Source: Thermomonas alba (GTDB lineage Bacteria > Pseudomonadota > Gammaproteobacteria > Xanthomonadales > Xanthomonadaceae). Taken from it: DNA of 64,000 nucleotides. The stretch spans positions 62,001 to 126,000 of the forward strand of contig NZ_JAJOZU010000003.1 of assembly GCF_022419205.1 (NCBI RefSeq), written 5' to 3'. Positions within the stretch are counted from its first letter, which is position 1. Each line of letters begins with the position of its first letter. The notes below the pieces were generated by a model, which saw only the letters and a list, made by a program, of their open reading frames with translations, was not told the DNA's origin and ran no database searches. This document shows positions 33,337 through 40,576 of this stretch, one piece after another. The position numbers and the translations under genes are program-made.

Positions 33337-34374
33337 ATGGAGCTGAGTGCCGATCGCCTGGCGGAGCAGCTGGCCAAGGAATCCCTGCGGCCGGCCTACC
33401 TGGTCGCCGGCAGCGAGCCGCTGCTGGTGCTCGAGGCGGCCGATGCCGTGCGCGCGACCGCACGCGCGCAGGGCGTGGGCGAGCGCGAGGTGCACGAGAT
33501 GGACGGGCGCGAGGCCGACTGGAACGCGCTGCAGGCCTCCCTGCACGCGCCCAGCCTGTTCGCCAGCCGCCGCCTGCTGGAAGTGCGCCTGCCTTCGGGC
33601 AAGCCCGGCGCCGAGGGCGCCAAGGTCATCGCCGCCTACTGCGAGGCGCCGCCGGCGGACGTGGTCCTGCTGGTCGTCGCCGGCGAGTGGTCCAAGGCGC
33701 ATGCCGGAAAGTGGAGCCAGGCCATCGCCAAGGTCGGGCACGTGGCCATCGCCTGGCCGGTCAAGCCGCACGAACTGGCCGGCTGGCTGGGGGCGCGCCT
33801 GCGTCGGGCCGGCCTGCAGGCGACGCCGGAGGCGCTGGCGCTGCTGGCGCAGCGGGTGGAAGGCAACCTGCTGGCGGCGGCGCAGGAAGTGGACAAGCTG
33901 GCCCTGCTGGTGGAGCGTGGGGAGAGGCTCGATGTCGCGCGGATGCAGGCGCTGGTGGCGGATTCCGCGCGCTTCGACGTGTTCCGACTGATGGAGGCCG
34001 CATTGAACGGGCAGCCGGCACAGGTGGCGCGCGTGCTGGCTGGGCTACGCGCGGAAGGCGAGGCGGTCCCGGCGCTGATGGGGATGGTGGTCAGGGAGCT
34101 CGGCATCCTCGCGGCGCTGGCGCAGACAGCCAACTTTGCCAGCCAGTGCAAGGCGCTGGGGATCTGGGAGTCGCGTCAGGCCACCTACAAGCGCGCGCTC
34201 GCCCGCCACCCGCCGGAGCGCTGGCAGTGGCTGCTGGCCGAGGCCGGTCGGGTGGATCGCATCGCCAAAGGCCGGGGGAGGCCCGGGCAGGAGTCGCACG
34301 ACGCCTGGCTGCAGCTGGAGCGCCTGCTGCTGGCCGTGGCCGAGCCCAAGGCGCATCGCCTGCTGGCCTCGTGA
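33337..34374 (+). CDS. holA: DNA polymerase III delta subunit
   Basis: 345 residues, typical for HolA. It opens the beta clamp in the clamp-loader complex. Signatures: RPAYLVAGSEPLLVLEAADAVR near the start, ASRRLLEVRLPSGKPG, and the C-terminal RVDRIAKGRGRPGQESHDAWLQLERLLL. Start ATG 33337 lies 22 bases after lptE. Its stop overlaps a possible GTG start of nadD (GTGA). Confidence 0.96.
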   Translation: MELSADRLAEQLAKESLRPAYLVAGSEPLLVLEAADAVRATARAQGVGEREVHEMDGREADWNALQASLHAPSLFASRRLLEVRLPSGKPGAEGAKVIAAYCEAPPADVVLLVVAGEWSKAHAGKWSQAIAKVGHVAIAWPVKPHELAGWLGARLRRAGLQATPEALALLAQRVEGNLLAAAQEVDKLALLVERGERLDVARMQALVADSARFDVFRLMEAALNGQPAQVARVLAGLRAEGEAVPALMGMVVRELGILAALAQTANFASQCKALGIWESRQATYKRALARHPPERWQWLLAEAGRVDRIAKGRGRPGQESHDAWLQLERLLLAVAEPKAHRLLAS

Positions 34375-34379
34375 GCGCC

Positions 34380-35072
34380 ATGCTGCGGGTCTATTACGGT
34401 GGCAGCTTCGATCCGGTGCACAACGGGCATCTGGCGGTCGCTTGCGCCGCCCGCGACCACCTCGGCGCCGAGGTCTTCCTGCTGCCGGCCGGCGATCCGC
34501 CGCACAAAACGGCCACCCACGCGACCGCCGAAATGCGCGCCCATCTGCTGGAACTGGCAATCGCCGGTCAGCCGGGTCTGCATCTGGACCGGCGTGAATT
34601 GCGGCGCATTGGTCCGTCCTACACCGTGGAGACCTTGCGGCAACTGCGCGCCGAGCTCGGCCCGCAGGCGCCGATCGCATGGCTGATCGGCGCCGATTCG
34701 CTGCGCCAGCTGCATACCTGGCACCGCTGGCGCGAGCTGCCGACGCTGGCGCATCTACTGGTGGTCGCGCGTCCGCAAGCGCCCGTGGATGCGGCGGCGC
34801 TGGCGGCGGCGGCGCCGGAGGTGCAGGCGCTGGTCGCCCCGCGCTGGCGGCCCCCTGCTGCGCTCACGGAAAGCCCAGCCGGTGCGGTGTGTCTGCTGCC
34901 GCTGGTGCCGCTGCGCCCGGAGTCTTCCACCGAGTTGCGGCGCCGGATCGGTGCAGGCGCTCCCTGGCGGGACTGGGTGCCGGCGGCGGTGGCGGCGGAG
35001 ATCGAGCGCCTACAGCTGTACCGCGACCCGGCCGTTATACTGACCACCCCTTCCCAGAGCGATCGCCCTTGA
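34380..35072 (+). CDS. nadD: Nicotinate-nucleotide adenylyltransferase
   Basis: 230 residues. The nucleotidyltransferase motifs are GGSFDPVHNGHLAVA and, at the end, PLRPESSTELRRRIGAG (SSTxxR). It makes NaAD from NaMN and ATP in NAD synthesis. ATG 34380 gives the family start MLRVYYGGSFDP; GTG 34371 overlaps the holA stop and would add three residues. The stop overlaps the TTG start of rsfS. Confidence 0.96.
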   Translation: MLRVYYGGSFDPVHNGHLAVACAARDHLGAEVFLLPAGDPPHKTATHATAEMRAHLLELAIAGQPGLHLDRRELRRIGPSYTVETLRQLRAELGPQAPIAWLIGADSLRQLHTWHRWRELPTLAHLLVVARPQAPVDAAALAAAAPEVQALVAPRWRPPAALTESPAGAVCLLPLVPLRPESSTELRRRIGAGAPWRDWVPAAVAAEIERLQLYRDPAVILTTPSQSDRP

Positions 35073-35476
35073 GCACTCCTGCCCACGTCATCAAGACCAG
35101 CCTGCCCACTCCACCGCCGTCCGTGGAGGCCTTGCTGAAGGCCGTGCACGCCGGGCTGGAGGAACTCAAAGCCAGGGACGTGGTGGAAATCGATGTCCGG
35201 GGCAAGAGCAGCGTTTTTGATTTCATGGTGGTGGCCTCTGGCACCTCCACCCGGCATGTGAAAGCCGTCGCCGATGAAGTGATCAAGTTCGCCAAGCGGC
35301 TCGACGTGATCCCGCTGGGAGTGGAAGGCGAGCGCGAGGCCGAATGGGTACTGGTGGATCTGGGCGACGTGGTGGTTCACGTCATGCTGCCGCGCGTGCG
35401 CGAGTTCTACGCGCTGGAGCGCCTGTGGTCGGTGGGCGACCAGCCGCCTGTGGATAGCCCCCAGGCGCAGGAATGA
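35069..35476 (+). CDS. rsfS: Ribosome silencing factor RsfS
   Basis: 135 residues. KARDVVEIDVRGKSSVFDFMVVASGTSTRHVKAVADEV and VLVDLGDVVVHVMLPRVREFYALERLW are the RsfS/YbeB/Iojap signatures. The protein binds L14 and blocks subunit joining during starvation. The start is TTG at 35069, overlapping the nadD stop as TTGA; no ATG is available upstream in a sensible place. It lies between nadD and rlmH as usual. Confidence 0.95.
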   Translation: MSTPAHVIKTSLPTPPPSVEALLKAVHAGLEELKARDVVEIDVRGKSSVFDFMVVASGTSTRHVKAVADEVIKFAKRLDVIPLGVEGEREAEWVLVDLGDVVVHVMLPRVREFYALERLWSVGDQPPVDSPQAQE

Positions 35477-35560
35477 GGGAAACGGGGTGAGCCGGCGTCC
35501 TGAGTCGATGCCGCAGCGCCTTCACCCCGCGCGCGCGTTCCCACGCGCGATTCCGTTGCC

Positions 35561-36031
35561 ATGAAGGGCCGCCTGATCGCGGTGGGTGAGCGCGCGCCCG
35601 GCTGGGTGGCGCAGGGCTTCGCCGAATACCAGAAGCGACTGTCGCACTGGCTACCGCTGGAGCTGGTGGAGATCGAGCCCGGCATCCGCGGCAAGGGGCG
35701 CGACACCGCGCGCGCGATCAGCGACGAGGGCGCGCGGGTGCTGGCCGCGCTGCCGAAGAATGCGCAGGTGGTGGCGCTGGATGGACGCGGTCGGATGCAT
35801 TCCTCCGAGCAGCTCGCGCAGCGCCTGGAGCACTGGCGCGGGTTGGGGCGCGACCTCGCTTTCGTGATCGGAGGCCCGGACGGGCAGGCGCCCGACGTGC
35901 TGGCGCGCGCCGACGAAACCTGGTCACTGGGGCCGCTGACCCTGCCGCACATGCTGGTGCGGCTGGTGCTTGCCGAACAGCTCTACCGCGCCGCCGCGAT
36001 GCTGGCCAACCATCCCTACCACCGCGCGTAG
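35561..36031 (+). CDS. rlmH: 23S rRNA (pseudouridine1915-N3)-methyltransferase
   Basis: 156 residues, the normal length. The SPOUT knot motifs FVIGGPDGQAPDVLARAD and WSLGPLTLPHMLVRLVLAEQLYRA with the terminal NHPYHR are all present. RlmH methylates pseudouridine 1915 of 23S rRNA on assembled ribosomes. The 84-base gap from rsfS contains GC-rich DNA without a clear terminator. Confidence 0.97.
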   Translation: MKGRLIAVGERAPGWVAQGFAEYQKRLSHWLPLELVEIEPGIRGKGRDTARAISDEGARVLAALPKNAQVVALDGRGRMHSSEQLAQRLEHWRGLGRDLAFVIGGPDGQAPDVLARADETWSLGPLTLPHMLVRLVLAEQLYRAAAMLANHPYHRA

Positions 36032-36057
36032 CCGCGCGCTGCGGCAGGGGCCGCGGG

Positions 36058-37116
36058 TCAGTGTCCGCGCAAGCGGCCGAACAGCCCGGCGGGCTTGCTG
36101 GAGGCTGGCTCCGGCGGCGGCGCCGAGCGTACAGGTTCAGCGTAGCCGGTGGCCAGGTTGGCGTTGATGAACTCGACCACCTCCTCGCGCGAGACCCCCG
36201 CGGCGGCGGCAATCGCGTCGGCATCGGCCGGGCCTTTCATCATCACGGTGGCGATGCGGAAATGGCGCGGATATTCGCGCTCGGTCTGCGGCCACTTCTT
36301 CAGCACGTAAGGCCCCGCCACGGGCGCGCCCGAGAGCAGGCCGCCCAGCCACAGCAGGCGGGTCACTGGTTGCGGTGGGCCGAGGCGGGCACTTTCCGCG
36401 GCCCAGGCGGCTTCATCCAGGGCGGTGAAGTCGGATTCCAGAAGCGGCGCCGAGAAATGCGCCGCCAGCGGTTTGAGCGCGGATGGGCCGTACCACTGGC
36501 CGTTGGGCAGATCCAGCAGCAGCGCTGGCGCTTCGGGAGGCTGCAAGCGGACCCGGTAGGCCGGCCGCCCGGCGGCCAGCCAGTCGCGCAGCGGCCTGGC
36601 CTGCGGTGCTTGCGCTGCTGGCAGAGCGGGAGTTTCCGTGGTCTGTTGGCCAGCCGTTGGCGCAGGCCCGGGCGTCGCGGGGGCGTCGAGGGACTCGGAG
36701 GCCTCTGCAGCGGGGGAGGCAGGCGGCGCGACCGTCGGCGCGGCTGGCGCGACTTCATCGCTGGCGGATGCGGTGGACGGAATCTCGACGGCCGCTTGCG
36801 TCAGCAGCGGGGTGTCGGTGGCGATCTCGCTGAGCAGCACCGCCAGGTCGCTGGCGCTGATCGGGTGCGGCAGCCGGTAGTCGGTCTGCTGGCGGTCCAC
36901 CGATGTCAGGCCGATCACCTTGCGCCCCATCGCGTGCAGGCGCAGCCAGCTCATCGGCCCGTACAGGCTGTCCATGTCGATGATGACGTAGTCGGCGTGC
37001 TCGCTGTCCGTCAGCGTCCAGAGGCCGCCGATCTCGGCGTTGGCGACCTTGAAGGCCGCCGTGACTTCGGTTTCGGTGTGGCGTTCCATGCCGGTGATGC
37101 CCAGGGTCAGCGCCAT
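36058..37116 (-). CDS. Hypothetical two-domain protein with Ala/Pro linker
   Basis: 352 residues, family not recognised. The N-terminal part (about 1-100) alternates strands and helices (VIIDMDSLYGPMSWLRLH, KVIGLTSV) like a receiver or Rossmann-type domain. A linker of about 80 residues is rich in Ala, Pro and Thr. The C-terminal part (about 180-335) has LLWLGGLLSGAPVAGPYVLKKWPQ and ATVMMKGPADADAIAAAAGVSREEVVEFINANLATGYAE, which reads like a small winged-helix or helical domain. GGAGAG lies eight bases before the ATG. It converges on rlmH and is the last normal gene before the prophage relic. Confidence 0.7.
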   Translation of the reverse strand: MALTLGITGMERHTETEVTAAFKVANAEIGGLWTLTDSEHADYVIIDMDSLYGPMSWLRLHAMGRKVIGLTSVDRQQTDYRLPHPISASDLAVLLSEIATDTPLLTQAAVEIPSTASASDEVAPAAPTVAPPASPAAEASESLDAPATPGPAPTAGQQTTETPALPAAQAPQARPLRDWLAAGRPAYRVRLQPPEAPALLLDLPNGQWYGPSALKPLAAHFSAPLLESDFTALDEAAWAAESARLGPPQPVTRLLWLGGLLSGAPVAGPYVLKKWPQTEREYPRHFRIATVMMKGPADADAIAAAAGVSREEVVEFINANLATGYAEPVRSAPPPEPASSKPAGLFGRLRGH

Positions 37117-37247
37117 CGCGATGTCTCTCCTGCTGTCCAGTGGCGAGTGTTGCCGCCTGTCGCGCGCGCGTCAATCGCCTGCGGCGGGTAGGGACTGGGC
37201 GTGCTGCATGCACTGGAGACTATCTGTGCGCCTGATTTGAGGCAGTT

Positions 37248-37751
37248 TCAGACGGCGGCGCACGCGCTCCAGCCGGTGGGCGCGTAAGCCGAGAGCTTGG
37301 CCTCGTCCTCGATGTAGGCCAGCCCACCGGCCTGGGGCGCTACTCCTGTCAGCAAGCCCGCTTCGGCGAGCTCACGCAGCCGGCCCAGGGGCAGGCCGAG
37401 ACCATCGGCCAGCGCCTGCGCCAGGCGGGCATAGAGCGTCGAGACGGCCTCATAGCCGGCGCCCGTCTGCGCCGCCACGCGATAGGCCAGTGCCTGCGCG
37501 GCGGCAAACTCCTGAACGGAACTGGTCGCAAGCTTGAGCCGCGCATTGACCTGCTGCACCTGGTCGGCCAGCGCCGCCAGGCCGGCGATCCCGGCCCTGA
37601 GCTGAAGTGCGCCCTGGAACGCCACAAAGGCGTTCCGCGCCACCTCCAGCTGACGCGAGATCGACTCCAGACCGGCGCGCGTCTTGCCGAGCACCCCCTG
37701 GGTGCTATCCTTGGCCGTGATGCGCAGCGCGACTTCGAGGTCTCTGGTCAT
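37248..37751 (-). CDS. Truncated phage tail tape measure protein
   Basis: 167 residues. MTRDLEVALRITAKDSTQG and GKTRAGLESISRQLEVARNAFVAF are the N-terminus of tail tape measure proteins, which normally exceed 600 residues. After LGRLRELAEAGLLTG the sequence no longer looks like one and ends YAPTGWSACAAV, so an internal deletion has probably joined it to another phage frame. It lies at one edge of a 2.5-kb prophage relic. It is not expected to function. Its start codon overlaps the start of a small gene on the other strand. Confidence 0.7.
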   Translation of the reverse strand: MTRDLEVALRITAKDSTQGVLGKTRAGLESISRQLEVARNAFVAFQGALQLRAGIAGLAALADQVQQVNARLKLATSSVQEFAAAQALAYRVAAQTGAGYEAVSTLYARLAQALADGLGLPLGRLRELAEAGLLTGVAPQAGGLAYIEDEAKLSAYAPTGWSACAAV

Positions 37752-37962
37752 GGCGGACGTCCTGGCGCTCTTCGTGCGGTACTTCTTCTATCTCGGCCTG
37801 GCGTTCGCTGCCGTGCTGGCAGTGTTCCTCATGCCGCGATGGTGGCTGGTGCTGATGGCGGCCTTTCTGGTGCTGTGCGTGGTGCTGGGCGTGGCCGAAG
37901 GGCTTGGTGCGCGATGGGCCAAGCGCGTTCGCACCGTGCTGTTCTGGCCGAACTCGCGCTGA
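37750..37962 (+). CDS. Small hypothetical membrane protein in prophage relic
   Basis: 70 residues, two hydrophobic helices (FVRYFFYLGLAFAAVLAVFLM and LVLMAAFLVLCVVLGVAEGL) and a basic tail (WAKRVRTVLFWPNSR). No family recognised. The ATG overlaps the opposite-strand tape-measure ATG (CATG), an odd arrangement. The minus-strand frames across this stretch look non-coding, which favours the plus strand. GAGG precedes the start by about nine bases. Confidence 0.42.
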   Translation: MADVLALFVRYFFYLGLAFAAVLAVFLMPRWWLVLMAAFLVLCVVLGVAEGLGARWAKRVRTVLFWPNSR

Positions 37963-37968
37963 AGGCGC

Positions 37969-38109
37969 TCAATCGCCACGGCACATCTCCTTGACCCACG
38001 CCTTCCACTCCTTCGCATCCGCCTGCGCCGCGCGGGCGGCCACCGCCGCCTGCAGCATCCGGTCGCGCTCCAGCCGCGCCGCCGAACGCCAGGCGGTGGA
38101 CTGGATCAT
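37969..38109 (-). CDS. Small phage protein, tail-gene-associated
   Basis: 46 residues (MIQSTAWRSAARLERDRM..., ending WKAWVKEMCRGD), mostly helical and charged. It has a strong ribosome site, AAGGAG five bases before the ATG. Its place directly upstream of the tape measure gene on the same strand resembles the small tail-assembly proteins found there in siphophage and Mu-like phages; that role is inference. Confidence 0.5.
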   Translation of the reverse strand: MIQSTAWRSAARLERDRMLQAAVAARAAQADAKEWKAWVKEMCRGD

Positions 38110-38158
38110 GCGCTCTCCTTCGCGCGCGCGGCGACGCGTTCGCCGTCGCGTTCTTCGC

Positions 38159-38227
38159 CTGCTGCGCGAGAAGCTCGACAGTGTCCGATCCGCCTGCCGC
38201 TTTTCGGGAAAGGCGGGGTAGGCTATA
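38159..38227. repeat. Imperfect long repeat, copy A
   Basis: Begins CTGCTGCGCGAGAAG and ends GCGGGGTAGGCTATA. Read on the plus strand it encodes LLREKLDSVRSACRFSGKAG and a stop. Copy B at 38406-38474 has the same length and encodes LLREKLARVKEAARFDARAG and a stop. No gene is called here. Confidence 0.65.
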
Positions 38228-38405
38228 TCTGGATTGCAAGGGCTGGCGGCAAAATCTCCCGGCAGATGCTGAAGGTGCGCCGGACACCGAAGGTTGGCGG
38301 GGACATTGACCCGCCGGGGCCGCAAGGCCCTCGTGGTGGGGAGGGGAGCCACCACGCCAGCCCCGCGAGGCCGATCCGGCGCGGCCTCATTCTCTCGCCT
38401 TCGGA

Positions 38406-38474
38406 CTGCTGCGCGAAAAGTTGGCGCGGGTCAAGGAAGCCGCCCGATTCGATGCGCGGGCGGGGTAGGCTATA
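38406..38474. repeat. Imperfect long repeat, copy B
   Basis: Second copy of the unit at 38159-38227, 247 bases away, with the identical 15-base end GCGGGGTAGGCTATA. The stretch 38110-38526 between the small phage gene and the head gene holds these two copies, GC-rich inverted segments around 38310-38360, and no gene that can be supported. TATACT after the repeat end could be a plus-strand -10 box. Confidence 0.65.
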
Positions 38475-38526
38475 CTGTGCAAGCGGGGCCGGGTGCATCC
38501 CATCGTCGTGCTCATACCACGAAGCG

Positions 38527-39741
38527 CTACGGGCGTATGATGGGGGGACGGCCCCGTATCCACATCGTTTGCAGGGCCAGCATGCGGCGCCGGCCGCGCA
38601 CCTCAAACACCGCCCAGTATTCCATCTCCCCAATGCGTTTGACCACGCGCACGACGGGCCGCCCAACGTCGGACATGCCGCCGTACTCGATGCGATCTGC
38701 CTCGGCGATGATGCGTGGCAGAAGCGCGTAGTCCTCCACAACGACGCCTGTCTGCCCCTGCATGGCCTCGGCGGCATCGTCGCCATGATCCTTGCGCACC
38801 TTGCGCACGGTGGAAGCGTCAACCGCCCAGTCATACATTTCCCGCCGGATCGCGTCCACGCCGGTCATGGCCGCGATGGTCTCGGCCTCTGCAGTGGTGA
38901 GCAGACCCATGGTGCGGTACGGATCGACGCTGCGCCCGGCGAGCGCGGCCTGGGCGTAGCGGCGCACGGCCTCGCCCGTCTCCGGCTGGCTACGCACGGC
39001 TAAAGCCAGCGCATCGCGCACGTCTTCTGGCACGCCGCCCATGTACGCCTTGGCCAGCTCGTAAGGCCACGCCACTGTCTTACGCGCCAGCGCCCGCACG
39101 GTGTCCACCACCGTCGCCCCCGGCATGTACCCCCAGCCCTTGTCGATCCCGACCTGCTCGCCGGTCTTGGGGTCGATGGCGTCCCAGCCGGCGGGCGGCG
39201 CGGTGTAGCCGGGCTTGCCGCCCAGCCGCGCCGCGCTCTTGGGCCCATCCGCGCCAACCACGCGGCAGCGGCAGCCCCAGCCGCTGGGCGGGTAGTGCGT
39301 TTGCCAGAAGGGGTGGTCGGCAGGCAGCGTCAGCCCGTCCCAGGCCAGATGCTGCAGGCGCGGGTGCTCGGCCCGGGAGTGACGGTAGATCCAGAGCTTG
39401 AAGCCGGCCTCCTTGAGCTGCGCGAGCCGCCCGGCGGCGTAGCTGGTGGCCAGATTGGTCTGGTAGATGATGCGCGTGCGCCAGGCGCGGCCGGCGCGCG
39501 TAGCTTCCCCCGTCCAGCCGTGCCAGCCGCGCCTGTCCACGATCTCGGCGAAGCGCTTGCGGAAGTCCTGCAAGGTCTCGCCCTCGGCGATGGCCTTGTC
39601 CACTGCTTCGGCCAGGTCTGCGAGCAAATCCGCCTTGGCTGCGCCCGCCACCATGAAGGCGCGGTCGTGCTGGCTCTTCCACAGGTCGTCCCACTTCGCC
39701 GTGGGCACCAGGTTGCCCAGCTTGCCGCGGAAGAACGCCAC
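38527..39741 (-). CDS. Phage MuF-like head protein with C-terminal PBECR-type nuclease domain, 5'-truncated
   Basis: 404 residues. The N-terminal two thirds are the Mu gpF/SPP1 gp7 minor head family: WDDLWKSQHDRAFMVAGAAKADLL, RIIYQTNLATSYAAGR, RHSRAEHPRLQHLAWDG and PPSGWGCRCRV. The C-terminal part (about 300-404) has VRKDHGDDAAEAMQGQTGV, DYALLPRIIAEADRIEYGG and VFEVRGRRRMLALQTMWIR, the pattern of the PBECR (Barnase/EndoU/ColicinE5/RelE-like) nuclease domains carried by some MuF proteins. The GTG start has no ribosome site, and a stop lies five codons upstream (39757-39759) exactly where phage similarity ends, so the natural start is lost. Next to it is an IS256 fragment. Confidence 0.8.
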   Translation of the reverse strand: MAFFRGKLGNLVPTAKWDDLWKSQHDRAFMVAGAAKADLLADLAEAVDKAIAEGETLQDFRKRFAEIVDRRGWHGWTGEATRAGRAWRTRIIYQTNLATSYAAGRLAQLKEAGFKLWIYRHSRAEHPRLQHLAWDGLTLPADHPFWQTHYPPSGWGCRCRVVGADGPKSAARLGGKPGYTAPPAGWDAIDPKTGEQVGIDKGWGYMPGATVVDTVRALARKTVAWPYELAKAYMGGVPEDVRDALALAVRSQPETGEAVRRYAQAALAGRSVDPYRTMGLLTTAEAETIAAMTGVDAIRREMYDWAVDASTVRKVRKDHGDDAAEAMQGQTGVVVEDYALLPRIIAEADRIEYGGMSDVGRPVVRVVKRIGEMEYWAVFEVRGRRRMLALQTMWIRGRPPIIRP

Positions 39742-39814
39742 TTGCTCGGCGAAGGGTTAGCGGAAGATGGCGGCGCGCTTACGAGCTACCCACGGCTGTG
39801 TCGCATCGCGCCCG

Positions 39815-39961
39815 AGCGTCATGGCGGCCTGGCGGCGGGTCTGGAGCCGGGTGATTCCGTTCTTCGCCTTCCCGCCCGAGGCGCGGCGGATCATCTACAC
39901 CGCCAATGCCATCGAGAGCGTGCATGCGCGGTTGCGCAAGATCATCAAGAGCCGCGTGCAT
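39815..39961 (+). mobile_element. IS256-family transposase remnant
   Basis: About 49 codons of an IS256-type transposase C-terminal region: WSRVIPFFAFPPEARRIIY followed by TANAIESVHARLRKIIKSR. These are the conserved blocks around the last catalytic Glu of the DDE domain (NAIES). The rest of the roughly 400-residue enzyme and both inverted repeats are missing. The frame is open from 39767 and runs without a stop into rmlC. The bases between the MuF end and this fragment (39757-39814) and after it (39962-40015) show nothing else recognisable. Confidence 0.85.
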
Positions 39962-40015
39962 CGTGCATTTCACGAGGAGGGTATCATCGCCAGACCTTCA
40001 CATCCCACGCCCCCT

Positions 40016-40576
40016 TTGAAAATCCTGCAAACCCGTCTTCCTGGCTGTGTAGCCATCGAGCCGGACGTGCATGCCGATGCGCGCGGTTTCTTCTTTGAAG
40101 CGTGGAATGCCGCGCGCTTCGCCGCGCACGGGCTGCCCACGCAGTTCGTGCAGCATAATGTCAGCCGCTCGCGGCGCGGGGTCCTGCGCGGCCTGCACTA
40201 CCAGTGGCCGGAGCATCCGCAGGGCAAGCTGGTGACGGTGCTGGAGGGCGAGGTGTACGACGTGGCGGTGGACCTGCGCCGGGATTCACCGACCTTCGGC
40301 CAGCACGCGGCGGTGATCCTCAGCGCGGAAAACCGGCGCCAGCTATGGATCCCCGAAGGCTTCGCCCACGGCTTCTTGGCCCTCAGCGAAACCGCGCTGG
40401 TCAGCTACATGTGCACCGCGCCCTATGACCGCGCCAGCGAGAATGCGCTGCGCTGGGACGACCCGCAGCTGGCGATCGACTGGCCATTGGCGGAGGTGCG
40501 GCTGTCGGACAAGGATGCGGCCGCGCCGTTCCTCGACGCGATCCCGCGCGAGCGCCTGCCGCGCTGCCGGCCATGA
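40016..40576 (+). CDS. rmlC: dTDP-4-dehydrorhamnose 3,5-epimerase
   Basis: 186 residues. The cupin motifs ARGFFFEAWN, QHNVSRSRRGVLRGLHYQW and LVTVLEGEVYDVAVDLRRDSPTFG, with IPEGFAHGFLALSE, identify RmlC (RfbC), the third step of dTDP-L-rhamnose synthesis. TTG 40016 gives the family start MKILQTRLPGC. It lacks a ribosome site, and the reading frame continues upstream through an IS256 fragment, so the native 5' context has been replaced. rmlB and rmlA, usually directly upstream, are absent here. rmlD overlaps the stop (ATGA). Confidence 0.95.
   Translation: MKILQTRLPGCVAIEPDVHADARGFFFEAWNAARFAAHGLPTQFVQHNVSRSRRGVLRGLHYQWPEHPQGKLVTVLEGEVYDVAVDLRRDSPTFGQHAAVILSAENRRQLWIPEGFAHGFLALSETALVSYMCTAPYDRASENALRWDDPQLAIDWPLAEVRLSDKDAAAPFLDAIPRERLPRCRP

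Noticed and set aside
37117-37247. Possible phage attachment site next to the tape measure fragment
   Set aside because: No repeat was found shared with the other side of the relic, so no att site can be supported.
38108-38221. 37-residue Arg-rich frame on the plus strand in the phage relic
   Set aside because: It overlaps the start of the well-supported minus-strand small gene and has no ribosome site; kept only as part of the repeat description.
38223-38526. Minus-strand continuation after the MuF gene (SPPRGPCGPGG region)
   Set aside because: Open in one frame, but with no start near a ribosome site and no recognisable domain; not called a gene.
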